Source of the DNA: a virus
Strand: one strand, 5' to 3'
Length of the DNA: 24,163 nt
IMG/VR virus record: IMGVR_UViG_3300030102_002859
Coordinates: 1 to 24,163 of that record
Part shown: positions 1 through 5,045 of the stretch, one piece after another
Position numbering within the stretch: position 1 is the first letter of the stretch
Layout: every line of letters starts with the position of its first letter
The notes under the pieces: generated by a model
Seen by the model: only the letters and a program-made list of their open reading frames with translations
Databases searched by the model: none
What the model was told of the DNA's origin: nothing
Made by a program: the position numbers and the translations under genes

Positions 1-265
1 ATTTGGTATTAGATCCCTCGATGATCATGTAATCTCCAACCGAGGTAGATCTCTGACCGCCTAGATTATACTGTTCACCCCATGAATCCCTAGTAACGTT
101 TTGGGTTTTGGCGTAAACAGTCTCAAGAATGGTGATCAGATCATCAGGTGCCTTGAGCTTGCCTGATTCACGTTCTTTAATTTTTACTGGTATCTCTCCA
201 ATGTATTTGTCTTTATCCCTAAGAGTATTGTGATAAAGTTTGACTTTTACTATTTTATTTGCCAT
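1..265 (-). CDS. Hypothetical protein, 3'-truncated by window edge
   Basis: This leftward gene starts with ATG at 265 and stays open for 88 codons to the left edge, so only its N-terminal part is visible. A strong ribosome binding site (GGAGGAAGTAA before ATG) fixes the start. The upstream gene ends inside this same region (stop at 255-257), an 11-base overlap that suggests coupled translation. The protein begins MANKIVKVKLYHNTLRDKDK and has alternating charged and beta-like stretches; I see no recognisable catalytic motif. It is the last visible member of the leftward early-type operon. The function is unknown and I do not recognise the family. Confidence 0.8.
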   Translation of the reverse strand, partial: MANKIVKVKLYHNTLRDKDKYIGEIPVKIKERESGKLKAPDDLITILETVYAKTQNVTRDSWGEQYNLGGQRSTSVGDYMIIEGSNTK

Positions 266-428
266 TTACTTCCTCCATTTTGTATATAATGAATCTAAGA
301 CCAATCGCTTTGGACTTGAGTCCCTGATCAGCCAACCTCTGTACGTTGTCAATGAACCATTGAGCTTGCTCTTTGTGGTTTCTGAAATTCCAATGCTCAA
401 TGATCTTTACTTGTTTTTTGTTTTTCAT
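255..428 (-). CDS. Small hypothetical protein (57 aa)
   Basis: This is a 57-residue leftward gene. I chose ATG at 428, not the in-frame GTG at 440, because the GTG lies inside the conserved TGTGGGA element just downstream of a promoter and has no upstream purine-rich site. A weak GGGA lies 8 bases before the ATG. The product is basic with aromatic residues (EHWNFRNHKEQAQWFIDNVQ) and is probably a small alpha/beta protein. Its 3' end overlaps the start of the next leftward gene by 11 bases. It is the first gene behind the promoter at 435-475. No family is recognised. Confidence 0.7.
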   Translation of the reverse strand: MKNKKQVKIIEHWNFRNHKEQAQWFIDNVQRLADQGLKSKAIGLRFIIYKMEEVNGK

Positions 429-434
429 TCTGTA

Positions 435-475
435 TCCCACAATTTAATTATACGAATTAATCGAGAATAAATCAA
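435..475 (-). promoter_or_regulatory. Leftward sigma70-like promoter with TGTGGGA initiation element
   Basis: Read on the minus strand: TTGATT (470-475), a 17-base spacer, TATAAT (447-452), 5 bases, then TGTGGGA (435-441). The spacer begins with TATTCTC, shared with the promoter at 1269-1308. The -35 box overlaps the stop codon of the gene upstream. It lies 7 bases before the ATG at 428. Confidence 0.7.
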
Positions 476-1002
476 GACTGTTTTGAGGTGTTGTTTTTGA
501 TCATGCACTCTTGAAAGAGGTGATTTGCCATGTTGTTCAACTTCTCTTTGATTTCTTTCTGTTCTTGATCTCTTTTCTCTCTCTCCTCTTTAGTAAGGTT
601 TGTTGTTTTAACGATCTCAACCTCAACGAACTCATTAACTGCGTGGATCGCTTTAGCCTCGCATATCTTAGCTATTTGATCCTGGGATAACTTGTCTTTA
701 TGTTCGTTTTCAAACCCACAAACTATCTCTGCGCTTGAATATGGGATATCTATTCCCACTGATCTGATAAAGGTTTTGTCTCCCTCGACTGTTTTTGTCA
801 TAACCAAAACTGCACTGTATGTACTCTTCTTAGGTTTGCACCACTTGTCAGTCTTAGGGTTCAATGTTTGTTTTACAAACCTGTCTCCTCTTTTTGTAGT
901 TTCGATCCAGTATCTGACCTTGGTTCTCAATCTGAAACCCCAAGGATAATTGTCTATCTCAACAGCTGAATCAAAATCTTTTGCATTATAAATGTATTCC
1001 AT
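472..1002 (-). CDS. Conserved hypothetical phage protein (176 aa)
   Basis: This is a 176-residue leftward gene. ATG at 1002 overlaps the preceding stop as TAATG, and a GGAGG ribosome binding site lies within the end of the preceding gene. The N-terminal 110 residues are rich in aromatic and beta-type residues (IDNYPWGFRLRTKVRYWIET near residues 16-35). They are followed by a charged helical region, with KEEREKRDQEQKEIKEKL near residues 138-155 likely to be a coiled coil. I have the impression of a family common in marine podoviruses, but I cannot name it and assign no function. It is co-transcribed with the 78-residue gene upstream. Confidence 0.8.
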   Translation of the reverse strand: MEYIYNAKDFDSAVEIDNYPWGFRLRTKVRYWIETTKRGDRFVKQTLNPKTDKWCKPKKSTYSAVLVMTKTVEGDKTFIRSVGIDIPYSSAEIVCGFENEHKDKLSQDQIAKICEAKAIHAVNEFVEVEIVKTTNLTKEEREKRDQEQKEIKEKLNNMANHLFQECMIKNNTSKQS

Positions 1003-1238
1003 TATTGTTTACCTCCATTGATTAATTTGTTGTCTGGATAAATACCCTCGCTGTTTAGTTTCTTAAGAAACTCTATCTGTTGTTTGTATGATCCTTTCAA
1101 GATCGCAACACCCTGTATCCAATCACCAGATAATCTTTCAAGAGCCTTACCTGGTTTTGATCTTTTTAGAATCTGCTCAAACAGAGCTGGGTTCCTGTCG
1201 TAACTGTATTTGATTTCAATAATGATATCTTCGATCAT
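1002..1238 (-). CDS. Small hypothetical protein (78 aa)
   Basis: This is a 78-residue leftward gene. ATG at 1238 is preceded by GGAG at the right spacing. The longer in-frame form from GTG at 1274 is rejected because that GTG is part of the TGTGGGA promoter element and has no ribosome binding site. The product is helical and charged (NPALFEQILKRSKPGKALER) with a WIQGVAILKG segment. The stop codon overlaps the next gene's start as TAATG. It is the first gene behind the promoter at 1269-1308. No family or function is recognised. Confidence 0.75.
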   Translation of the reverse strand: MIEDIIIEIKYSYDRNPALFEQILKRSKPGKALERLSGDWIQGVAILKGSYKQQIEFLKKLNSEGIYPDNKLINGGKQ

Positions 1239-1268
1239 TTTTTCTCCTTTGTTTTGTTGATTTCTTTT

Positions 1269-1308
1269 TCCCACACCTTCATTGTAGCAAATGATGAGAA
1301 TAAAACAA
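1269..1308 (-). promoter_or_regulatory. Leftward sigma70-like promoter with TGTGGGA initiation element
   Basis: Minus strand: TTGTTT (1303-1308), a 16-base spacer starting TATTCTC, TACAAT (1281-1286), 5 bases, TGTGGGA (1269-1275). It sits in the only gap between the genes at 1315-1617 and 1002-1238. It closely matches the promoter at 435-475 from the -35 box into the spacer. Confidence 0.7.
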
Positions 1309-1314
1309 GAATGT

Positions 1315-1617
1315 TTATATAATTTTTATGATCTCAGGTTCTTTCTTTTCGAGTTTGACGTGGTCTGAATATCTCTCTGTAATACATTCAAGAATATCCC
1401 TGGTTCTCTCACGATCTTTTGAATCACCGCCACCCCACGTCCAATATGGATGGTATGTAATATCTCTCAAATACTTGGAAATAGCCACGTTGATCATCCC
1501 TTTGTTAGCTCCTCGCATTGGATAGATTCCCTTGTCCTGATGGTAAAAATCAGAAACGTAATCACTAAACTTAAATAATTCTATTGCGGTCATTTTGTAC
1601 TCTTTATTTTTTGGCAT
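1315..1617 (-). CDS. Hypothetical protein (100 aa)
   Basis: This leftward gene of 100 residues has an excellent ribosome binding site (AGGAGG, 5 bases before ATG at 1617). The product has an N-terminal helical part (TAIELFKFSDYVSDFYHQD) and a central segment rich in Trp, Tyr and Gly (YHPYWTWGGGDSKDRERTR near residues 56-74). It has a charged C-terminus. It is the third gene of the unit starting at 1991 and is separated from the gene before it by 18 bases. I do not recognise the family and propose no function. Confidence 0.75.
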   Translation of the reverse strand: MPKNKEYKMTAIELFKFSDYVSDFYHQDKGIYPMRGANKGMINVAISKYLRDITYHPYWTWGGGDSKDRERTRDILECITERYSDHVKLEKKEPEIIKII

Positions 1618-1635
1618 TTTTCCTCCTGTGTTTTG

Positions 1636-1821
1636 TTAATTTTCTAATTTTCTATATGCTGTACTAATTGCTTTTATGTAGCTATGTATTTCACTATTCA
1701 TACCTTCCACACGACCACCATCTCTGATCGTGATGAAGTCATCATCGTAATCTTCGGCTAAGTTATCTAAGCAATTCATGATTACTTTGATTTCTTTGTC
1801 TGTTAGTTTTACTGTTTTCAT
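1636..1821 (-). CDS. Small hypothetical protein (61 aa), paralogue of its neighbour
   Basis: This 61-residue leftward gene has an ATG that overlaps the stop of the gene before it as ATGA (1818-1821). There is no separate ribosome binding site, so translational coupling is likely. The N-terminus MKTVKLTDKEIKVI resembles MRTIKLTNAQINRI of the adjacent product. Both continue with an acidic middle and a helix after a shared Met-Asn, which indicates tandem duplication. The protein is acidic and helical. The function is unknown; small acidic early phage proteins are often inhibitors of host factors, but nothing here shows that. Confidence 0.75.
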   Translation of the reverse strand: MKTVKLTDKEIKVIMNCLDNLAEDYDDDFITIRDGGRVEGMNSEIHSYIKAISTAYRKLEN

Positions 1822-1991
1822 TTGTAATATTCGTCCTCGACTTTTTCACCTAATGCTTTCAGTATGTCTAGTGTAAAGTTTTGCGCACCATTCATGCTGT
1901 CGTCATTTTCATCTCCCAGAGAAACATACTCGTCCCACAAAAGAGACGATATCCTGTTTATCTGGGCATTTGTTAATTTGATTGTTCTCAT
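1818..1991 (-). CDS. Small acidic hypothetical protein (57 aa), paralogue of its neighbour
   Basis: This 57-residue leftward gene starts with ATG at 1991, preceded by AGAGG 6 bases upstream. A longer in-frame reading from 2078 would run through the promoter at 2010-2050 and is rejected. The N-terminus M(R/K)T(I/V)KLT is shared with the next gene, and the middle is acidic (LGDENDDSMNGAQ). It is the first gene of the leftward unit from the divergent control region. The function is unknown. Confidence 0.75.
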   Translation of the reverse strand: MRTIKLTNAQINRISSLLWDEYVSLGDENDDSMNGAQNFTLDILKALGEKVEDEYYK

Positions 1992-2009
1992 GATTTTCCT
2001 CTTTTTGTT

Positions 2010-2050
2010 TCCCACACTTATATAGTAATGAAACGTGAATGTTTTGTAAA
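2010..2050 (-). promoter_or_regulatory. Leftward promoter with TGTGGGA initiation element
   Basis: Minus strand: TTTACA (2045-2050), 17 bases, TACTAT (2022-2027), 5 bases, TGTGGGA (2010-2016), then the ribosome binding site and ATG of the gene at 1991. Spacing of the -10 box to TGTGGGA is identical to the promoters at 435 and 1269. It forms the left arm of a divergent control region facing the gene at 2110. Confidence 0.6.
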
Positions 2051-2055
2051 GAATA

Positions 2056-2102
2056 TTTGCAACCATATTATTTTTCATGCTATTGTTTTTTAGATTGTGG
2101 GA
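2056..2102 (+). promoter_or_regulatory. Putative rightward promoter and TGTGGGA leader of the winged-helix gene
   Basis: A possible sigma70 match is TTGCAA (2057-2062), 18 bases, TATTGT (2081-2086). The leader carries TGTGGGA at 2096-2102, and here GGGAG also serves as the ribosome binding site for ATG at 2110. Unlike the leftward promoters, the 6-mer 5 bases before TGTGGGA is not a -10 box, so promoter assignment is weak. Only the presence of the 7-mer is certain. Confidence 0.4.
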
Positions 2103-2109
2103 GATAATT

Positions 2110-2985
2110 ATGGCTAAAAAAAAGAATGATCTAAGATTGTATATTCACCTGCCGATCAGGGCATACAAAGATCCTAGGCTACAACATCATCGCCAGGCAC
2201 TTTTCGTATTGGCTGCGCTATGTTCTTACACTGATCCGAGAGGGATCTGTTTTCCAAACCAACTTTCCCTGGCAAAAGATCTGAATGTATCCAGGCAGGC
2301 AATATCCAGGTACATTAAGAAACTGATCGAGTGGGGATATATCAAGTATGCTCGCAAACAATTCAGAGGACAGAGAGGCAACAGCTATTTCGTGGTCTAT
2401 GATAAGAATACATCAGAGACTCAGGCGTGTAAGAATGTTTCCCTGGCTAAAGAAGATATACCGATTATTGAGCAGGAGATCGCCAAACAAACCCTGGAAA
2501 AGACTGTGGATAACTCTGTGGATAAACTAGGGAAAGGAAACCCACAGGTAGCACATAGAAGAAGGGGACAGAAGGGGAAAAGCAACACTCAGGTTTCCCC
2601 TTACGCAACATCAGGGGTAGCACGTAACGATTCAATTAACGATAATAATAATATTAATAGGGAAGATAAAGCAAAGAAGATCATGCAATTCATGTGCAAG
2701 GCAACTATCGAGATCTATGCCAAAGACATCAGCTATGATCAAAAGCAGATCCAGATCGTAGAAGGCTGGATCAAGGATCATGGATTGATCGTAGATGACC
2801 AGTGCCTGATCAAGATGAGAGACGCTTTACTCTGGTTCAGAGATAAGGAACCCATGAAAGACGTACCCAAACATATCAACTTCTACAAACCATGGCTGTT
2901 GAACCAATCAAGAGCCAGGACCATGAAGGATAAGATCCAGAAACTAGGGGATATATTAAAATACAAGAGCAAAAGGAACGTTTAG
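2110..2985 (+). CDS. Winged helix-turn-helix protein, possible replication initiator or regulator
   Basis: This is a 291-residue rightward gene. ATG at 2110 follows GGGAG by 6 bases; the in-frame ATG at 2077 has no ribosome binding site. Residues about 10-100 form a winged helix: an N-terminal segment on rapid colony-type growth proteins (HHRQALFVLAALCSYTDPRG), then FPNQLSLAKDLNVSRQAISR as the helix-turn-helix, and a wing ending in NSYFVVYD. This layout is typical of phage replication-initiation proteins (O-like or DnaD-like loaders) and of some regulators. Residues 100-190 are a charged, low-complexity linker. The C-terminal part contains NFYKPWLLNQ, as in helicase-loader-like tails. It begins divergently from the leftward genes, which also fits a regulatory role. 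Replication versus regulation cannot be decided here. Confidence 0.75.
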   Translation: MAKKKNDLRLYIHLPIRAYKDPRLQHHRQALFVLAALCSYTDPRGICFPNQLSLAKDLNVSRQAISRYIKKLIEWGYIKYARKQFRGQRGNSYFVVYDKNTSETQACKNVSLAKEDIPIIEQEIAKQTLEKTVDNSVDKLGKGNPQVAHRRRGQKGKSNTQVSPYATSGVARNDSINDNNNINREDKAKKIMQFMCKATIEIYAKDISYDQKQIQIVEGWIKDHGLIVDDQCLIKMRDALLWFRDKEPMKDVPKHINFYKPWLLNQSRARTMKDKIQKLGDILKYKSKRNV

Positions 2986-3188
2986 ATCTTGTAAAACCAC
3001 GCAAATCTGTGGGCGCTGGCAAAAAAAAGGACATAGGGAGGTCCCAGGGTAAGGGGTACATAGAGGTCTCTCACACAATTTTTTTCCTATTTCTTAGAAA
3101 GTTTGGCTGTAATGCTAGGCTAAGATCAATAAAAAGCCATTCTGAGGCGTTTGAGAGGCTTGTATTGGATGTTTACAAACATTGCTAG
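2955..3188 (+). CDS. Possible overlapping or frameshifted reading frame (about 77 aa)
   Basis: In the -1 frame relative to the gene ending at 2985, codons stay open from a stop near 2925 to TAG at 3186-3188. No ATG, TTG or early GTG is present; an ATT at 2955 follows AGGGG by 4 bases. The predicted product is very basic early on (PRKSVGAGKKKDIGRSQGKG), then hydrophobic, then helical (SEAFERLVLDVYKHC). It may be a gene with a rare start codon, an extension reached by -1 slippage near the end of the winged-helix gene, or chance. If it is not coding, 2986-3206 is a 221-base gap in which I see no clear terminator. Confidence 0.3.
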   Translation: MKIQEQKERLDLVKPRKSVGAGKKKDIGRSQGKGYIEVSHTIFFLFLRKFGCNARLRSIKSHSEAFERLVLDVYKHC

Positions 3189-3206
3189 GTGGATAATAAT
3201 TAATCT

Positions 3207-3356
3207 ATGAAAATTAAAAAAAAACAACAAGACGCTTTGATGAGACACGCTGTGCATCATACGCCAAAACACATGGCGCTTATGCGCAAAGAAATGAAAA
3301 AAGGTAAGACTTTTGGGCAGGCTCACAAAATGGCTATGAAGGTGGTTGGAAAATGA
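3207..3356 (+). CDS. Tiny basic Met/Lys/His-rich protein (49 aa)
   Basis: This is a 49-residue gene with ATG at 3207. The upstream region contains AGGTGGATAATAATTAATCT, where AGGTGG is a distant candidate ribosome binding site. The product is strongly basic with six Met and four His in a compact helix-like sequence (HHTPKHMALMRKEMKKGK). Its stop overlaps the next start as ATGA. It is the first of five small basic genes in an uninterrupted chain. The function is unknown; the charge would suit nucleic-acid binding, but no motif proves that. Confidence 0.7.
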   Translation: MKIKKKQQDALMRHAVHHTPKHMALMRKEMKKGKTFGQAHKMAMKVVGK

Positions 3357-3478
3357 AAATTAATAAAAAAAAATTTCCTGATCTTAGCAAAGATGGGAAA
3401 GTTACAATGAAGGATGTACTGATCGCTAAAGGCGTGATCAAGAAGAAGAATGGCAAAAGTAAAAAATATACCAACTAA
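3353..3478 (+). CDS. Tiny protein with EF-hand/dockerin-like loop (41 aa)
   Basis: This is a 41-residue gene coupled to its upstream neighbour by ATGA and overlapping the next start by 29 bases. Residues 8-21 read FPDLSKDGKVTMKD, resembling the Ca-binding loop pattern of EF-hand and dockerin repeats (D-x-S-K-D-G-x-V-T-x-x-D), followed by a helix VLIAKGVIKK. The rest is Lys-rich. Proteins with this FPDL-KDGKVT pattern seem familiar from marine phages, but I know of no proven function. A single EF-like loop in a 41-residue peptide is unusual, and metal binding is an inference. Confidence 0.7.
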   Translation: MKINKKKFPDLSKDGKVTMKDVLIAKGVIKKKNGKSKKYTN

Positions 3479-3605
3479 CCCAGGACTCTACGCCTCGGTT
3501 AAGGCTCAGGCTAAGAAAAAGTTTGACGTGTATCCTTCTGCGTATGCAAATGCCTGGCTAGTTAGGACTTACAAGAAAAAAGGCGGAGGATACAGGCGTG
3601 GCTAA
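3450..3605 (+). CDS. Small basic conserved phage protein, YPSAYAN-WLV family (51 aa)
   Basis: This is a 51-residue gene with ATG at 3450 and AAGAAGAAG upstream inside the preceding gene. The product has a conserved-looking core: NPGLYASVKAQAKKKFDVYP, SAYANAWLVRTYKKKGGGYR. This pattern is widespread in phages and large DNA viruses as a small protein of unknown function. It overlaps the preceding gene by 29 bases and the next one by 8. The high Lys/Arg content suggests nucleic-acid contact, as an inference only. Confidence 0.75.
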   Translation: MAKVKNIPTNPGLYASVKAQAKKKFDVYPSAYANAWLVRTYKKKGGGYRRG

Positions 3606-3852
3606 ACCAGGCGGTTTGACCAAGTGGTTCTCTGAAAACTGGGTAGACATAAGCGCTAAGAAAAAAAATGGAAAGTTTCAAAAATGCGGTAGATCTTCTG
3701 CGAAAGGATCTAAGCGAGGATACCCAAAGTGTGTACCAGCCAGTAAGGCGGCAAGCATGACTAAGTCTCAAATCAGATCAGCTGTATCTAGGAAACGCAG
3801 AGTGAGACAGGGCGTGGGCGGAAAACCAACAAACGTGAGAACCTTTGCCTGA
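3598..3852 (+). CDS. Small basic conserved phage protein with CGR/YPKC motifs (84 aa)
   Basis: This is an 84-residue gene that starts with GTG at 3598; GGCGGAGG, 8 bases upstream, supports this start. The product has GGLTKWFSENWVDISAKKK at its N-terminus, then CGRSSAKGSKRGYPKC (residues 30-45), then a long basic tail ending GGKPTNVRTFA. The two Cys flank a basic loop, but two ligands alone do not make a standard zinc site. I recognise the pattern as a recurring small family in marine phages without a known role. Stop and next start overlap as TGATG. Confidence 0.75.
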   Translation: MAKPGGLTKWFSENWVDISAKKKNGKFQKCGRSSAKGSKRGYPKCVPASKAASMTKSQIRSAVSRKRRVRQGVGGKPTNVRTFA

Positions 3853-4124
3853 TGGTAGCCAAGAAACACCAAAATCCCAAAGGAGGACTTAACGCAGCTG
3901 GCAGGGCGCATTTCAAGCGCAAAGAAGGATCTAACCTTAAAAGACCTGTTAAGTCTGGGACCAATCCAAGACGAGTATCTTTTGCGGCAAGGTTTGCTGG
4001 GATGCGTGGTGCGATGAAAGACTCCAAAGGGAGACCTACTAGGAAGGCGTTGGCTCTCAGAGCCTGGGGATTCCGATCAGTAGAATCTGCTAGAAATTTT
4101 GCAAATCGTAATAAAAAATCGTAG
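3852..4124 (+). CDS. Small basic conserved phage protein (90 aa), possible DUF6321-type
   Basis: This is a 90-residue gene, ATG at 3852 within TGATG. The product begins KKHQNPKGGLNAAGRAHFKR, then NLKRPVKSGTNPRRVSFAAR, FAGMRGAMKDSKGRPTRKAL and a C-terminal helix. From memory this resembles the DUF6321 family (K-G-G-L-x-x-x-G-R-A, G-P-M-K-D-x-x-G-R-P-T-R-K-A), with no assigned function. It has no Cys and is extremely basic. It closes the chain of five tiny genes; a weak hairpin follows. Confidence 0.75.
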   Translation: MVAKKHQNPKGGLNAAGRAHFKRKEGSNLKRPVKSGTNPRRVSFAARFAGMRGAMKDSKGRPTRKALALRAWGFRSVESARNFANRNKKS

Positions 4125-4132
4125 AATTGATG

Positions 4133-4163
4133 AAAAGGTTTGATAATTCCTCAATTTCCTTTT
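4133..4163 (+). terminator. Weak terminator-like hairpin after the basic gene cluster
   Basis: AAAAGG (4133-4138) pairs with CCTTTT (4158-4163) and an inner TTGA/TCAA pairing extends the stem. The T-run at 4160-4165 is partly inside the stem, so termination efficiency is uncertain. It overlaps the proposed promoter for the next gene. Confidence 0.3.
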
Positions 4164-4172
4164 TTGTATATA
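4140..4172 (+). promoter_or_regulatory. Putative promoter for the packaging gene block
   Basis: TTGATA (4140-4145) is followed by TTGTAT after 18 bases or by TATATA (4167-4172) after 21 bases. With TATATA as the -10 box, transcription would start around 4178-4180, exactly at the left arm of the inverted repeat. This is the only non-coding gap of more than 100 bases between the basic cluster and the terminase genes. Confidence 0.4.
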
Positions 4173-4177
4173 AACAT

Positions 4178-4223
4178 GACCAGCGGTTTCCTTGTTTCCC
4201 ACAATTCAATTTTACCGCTGGTC
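4178..4223 (+). promoter_or_regulatory. 10-bp inverted repeat (leader hairpin or operator)
   Basis: GACCAGCGGT (4178-4187) and ACCGCTGGTC (4214-4223) are perfect inverted copies around a 26-base spacer. The spacer contains TCCCACA (4197-4203), the reverse complement of the TGTGGGA element of the early promoters. It could be a 5' mRNA stem or a protein-binding dyad. It ends 12 bases before the ATG at 4236. Confidence 0.6.
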
Positions 4224-4235
4224 TAGAGAGGTTTT

Positions 4236-4451
4236 ATGGCTAAAGAGAAAGTTTATTTGAGCCTGATAGCTTATAAAAATAACAGCGAGAGTCCCAATGC
4301 TCCCCCTTATTCTTTTAAGAAATTTCAGATTACAGAGAGATTGGTATTGGAGCCTGGCATATACGATTTAGATGTCTACGAGAACCAAGGAGACAAAGGA
4401 TCGTATCTAAGCATCAAACTCAAAGAGCCTTGGAAAAAAGATAATTTTTGA
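4236..4451 (+). CDS. Small beta-rich hypothetical protein (71 aa)
   Basis: This 71-residue gene has GAGAGG 6 bases before ATG at 4236. The product starts as a strand (KVYLSLIAYKNN), then ESPNAPPYSF, and ends EPGIYDLDVYENQGDKGSYL followed by SIKLKEPW. This strand-NAPPYS-strand-YLSIKL pattern resembles small DUF736-like phage proteins. Some of those are thought to have an OB-like fold, but this is a resemblance from memory. It leads the terminase operon and is coupled to the next gene by TGATG. Confidence 0.7.
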   Translation: MAKEKVYLSLIAYKNNSESPNAPPYSFKKFQITERLVLEPGIYDLDVYENQGDKGSYLSIKLKEPWKKDNF

Positions 4452-4627
4452 TGGAATTTACAGACCTGCAAAAACTCTGCCTCAAACATAGAGTGAGCGT
4501 AGCCGAGTTAAATAGAAAAACAGGTATACCTATGAGTAAACTGCGTGCTATGTTATCAGGTAAAGCAAAGATTGATGATATGAGAGAATCTCAATTTATG
4601 GATATTTTTAGGAACGCTGATGGGTAG
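4451..4627 (+). CDS. Mini helix-turn-helix (Cro/XRE-like) protein, 58 aa
   Basis: This 58-residue gene has ATG at 4451 overlapping the preceding stop as TGATG and overlaps the small terminase gene by 8 bases. The sequence VSVAELNRKTGIPMSKLRAM followed by LSGKAKI (residues 16-42) fits a helix-turn-helix of the Cro/XRE type, with little else in the protein. Its location directly before TerS suggests either a late-gene regulator or a DNA-recognition partner for packaging, since the small terminase subunit seen here lacks an obvious N-terminal DNA-binding helix-turn-helix. That pairing is speculation. Confidence 0.65.
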   Translation: MEFTDLQKLCLKHRVSVAELNRKTGIPMSKLRAMLSGKAKIDDMRESQFMDIFRNADG

Positions 4628-5045
4628 GCAGAAAACAGACAAGTCAAATCCTGTGGTCAGGTATGGTGGTGTTAAAATGATCCAAAAAAGGATCAAGCGA
4701 TCCGAGATCATCGATCACAACAAAGACGCTGTTGCTCAAGAACTTATTGATATTTCAACTAGCAATATCACCGATGTCCTGGACTGGCGAGGAGGGAAAG
4801 TATATCTCAAAGATCCAGTAAATATTCCAGACGCAGCATTGAGATCTATAAAAAAAATTAAAGTGTCTGGCAAGGATGGAGAGAATCTTGAGATTGAAAT
4901 GCACGACAAGATCAGATCGTTGCAAACTGTAGCTAAGGCTGCTGGACTGCTGGATCAGCCAGAGCAAGATAGCGACAAACCATCTGTCATTGGTATCCAG
5001 ATTCAAGGTCCAGATTTGATAGAGGTTAAAAAAGATGAGTCATGA
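4620..5045 (+). CDS. terS: Terminase small subunit
   Basis: This is a 141-residue gene, ATG at 4620, which overlaps the large-subunit gene by 11 bases. The small subunit recognises phage DNA and stimulates the packaging motor. Residues 34-105 show the Terminase_2-like pattern: KDAVAQELIDISTSNITDVL, a short strand hairpin (GGKVYLKDP), IPDAALRSIKKIK, then MHDKIRSLQTVAKAAGLL. Immediate linkage to the large subunit supports the call. The protein is short at the N-terminus: I see no clear helix-turn-helix upstream of residue 30. Confidence 0.85.
   Translation: MGRQKTDKSNPVVRYGGVKMIQKRIKRSEIIDHNKDAVAQELIDISTSNITDVLDWRGGKVYLKDPVNIPDAALRSIKKIKVSGKDGENLEIEMHDKIRSLQTVAKAAGLLDQPEQDSDKPSVIGIQIQGPDLIEVKKDES

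Noticed and set aside
435-2102. T7-type single-subunit polymerase promoters
   Set aside because: The elements have sigma70 -35 and -10 boxes with 16-17-base spacers, no RNA polymerase gene is visible in the window, and similarity to GGGAGA is superficial.
2077-2109. Upstream ATG extension of the winged-helix protein
   Set aside because: No ribosome binding site precedes it and it would translate the promoter leader; GGGAG before 2110 decides the start.
4197-4231. Leftward promoter from TAAAAT plus TGTGGGA in the 4236 leader
   Set aside because: The -10 box and 5-base spacing are present, but no -35 box exists and it would run antisense into rightward genes; kept only as part of the inverted-repeat leader.
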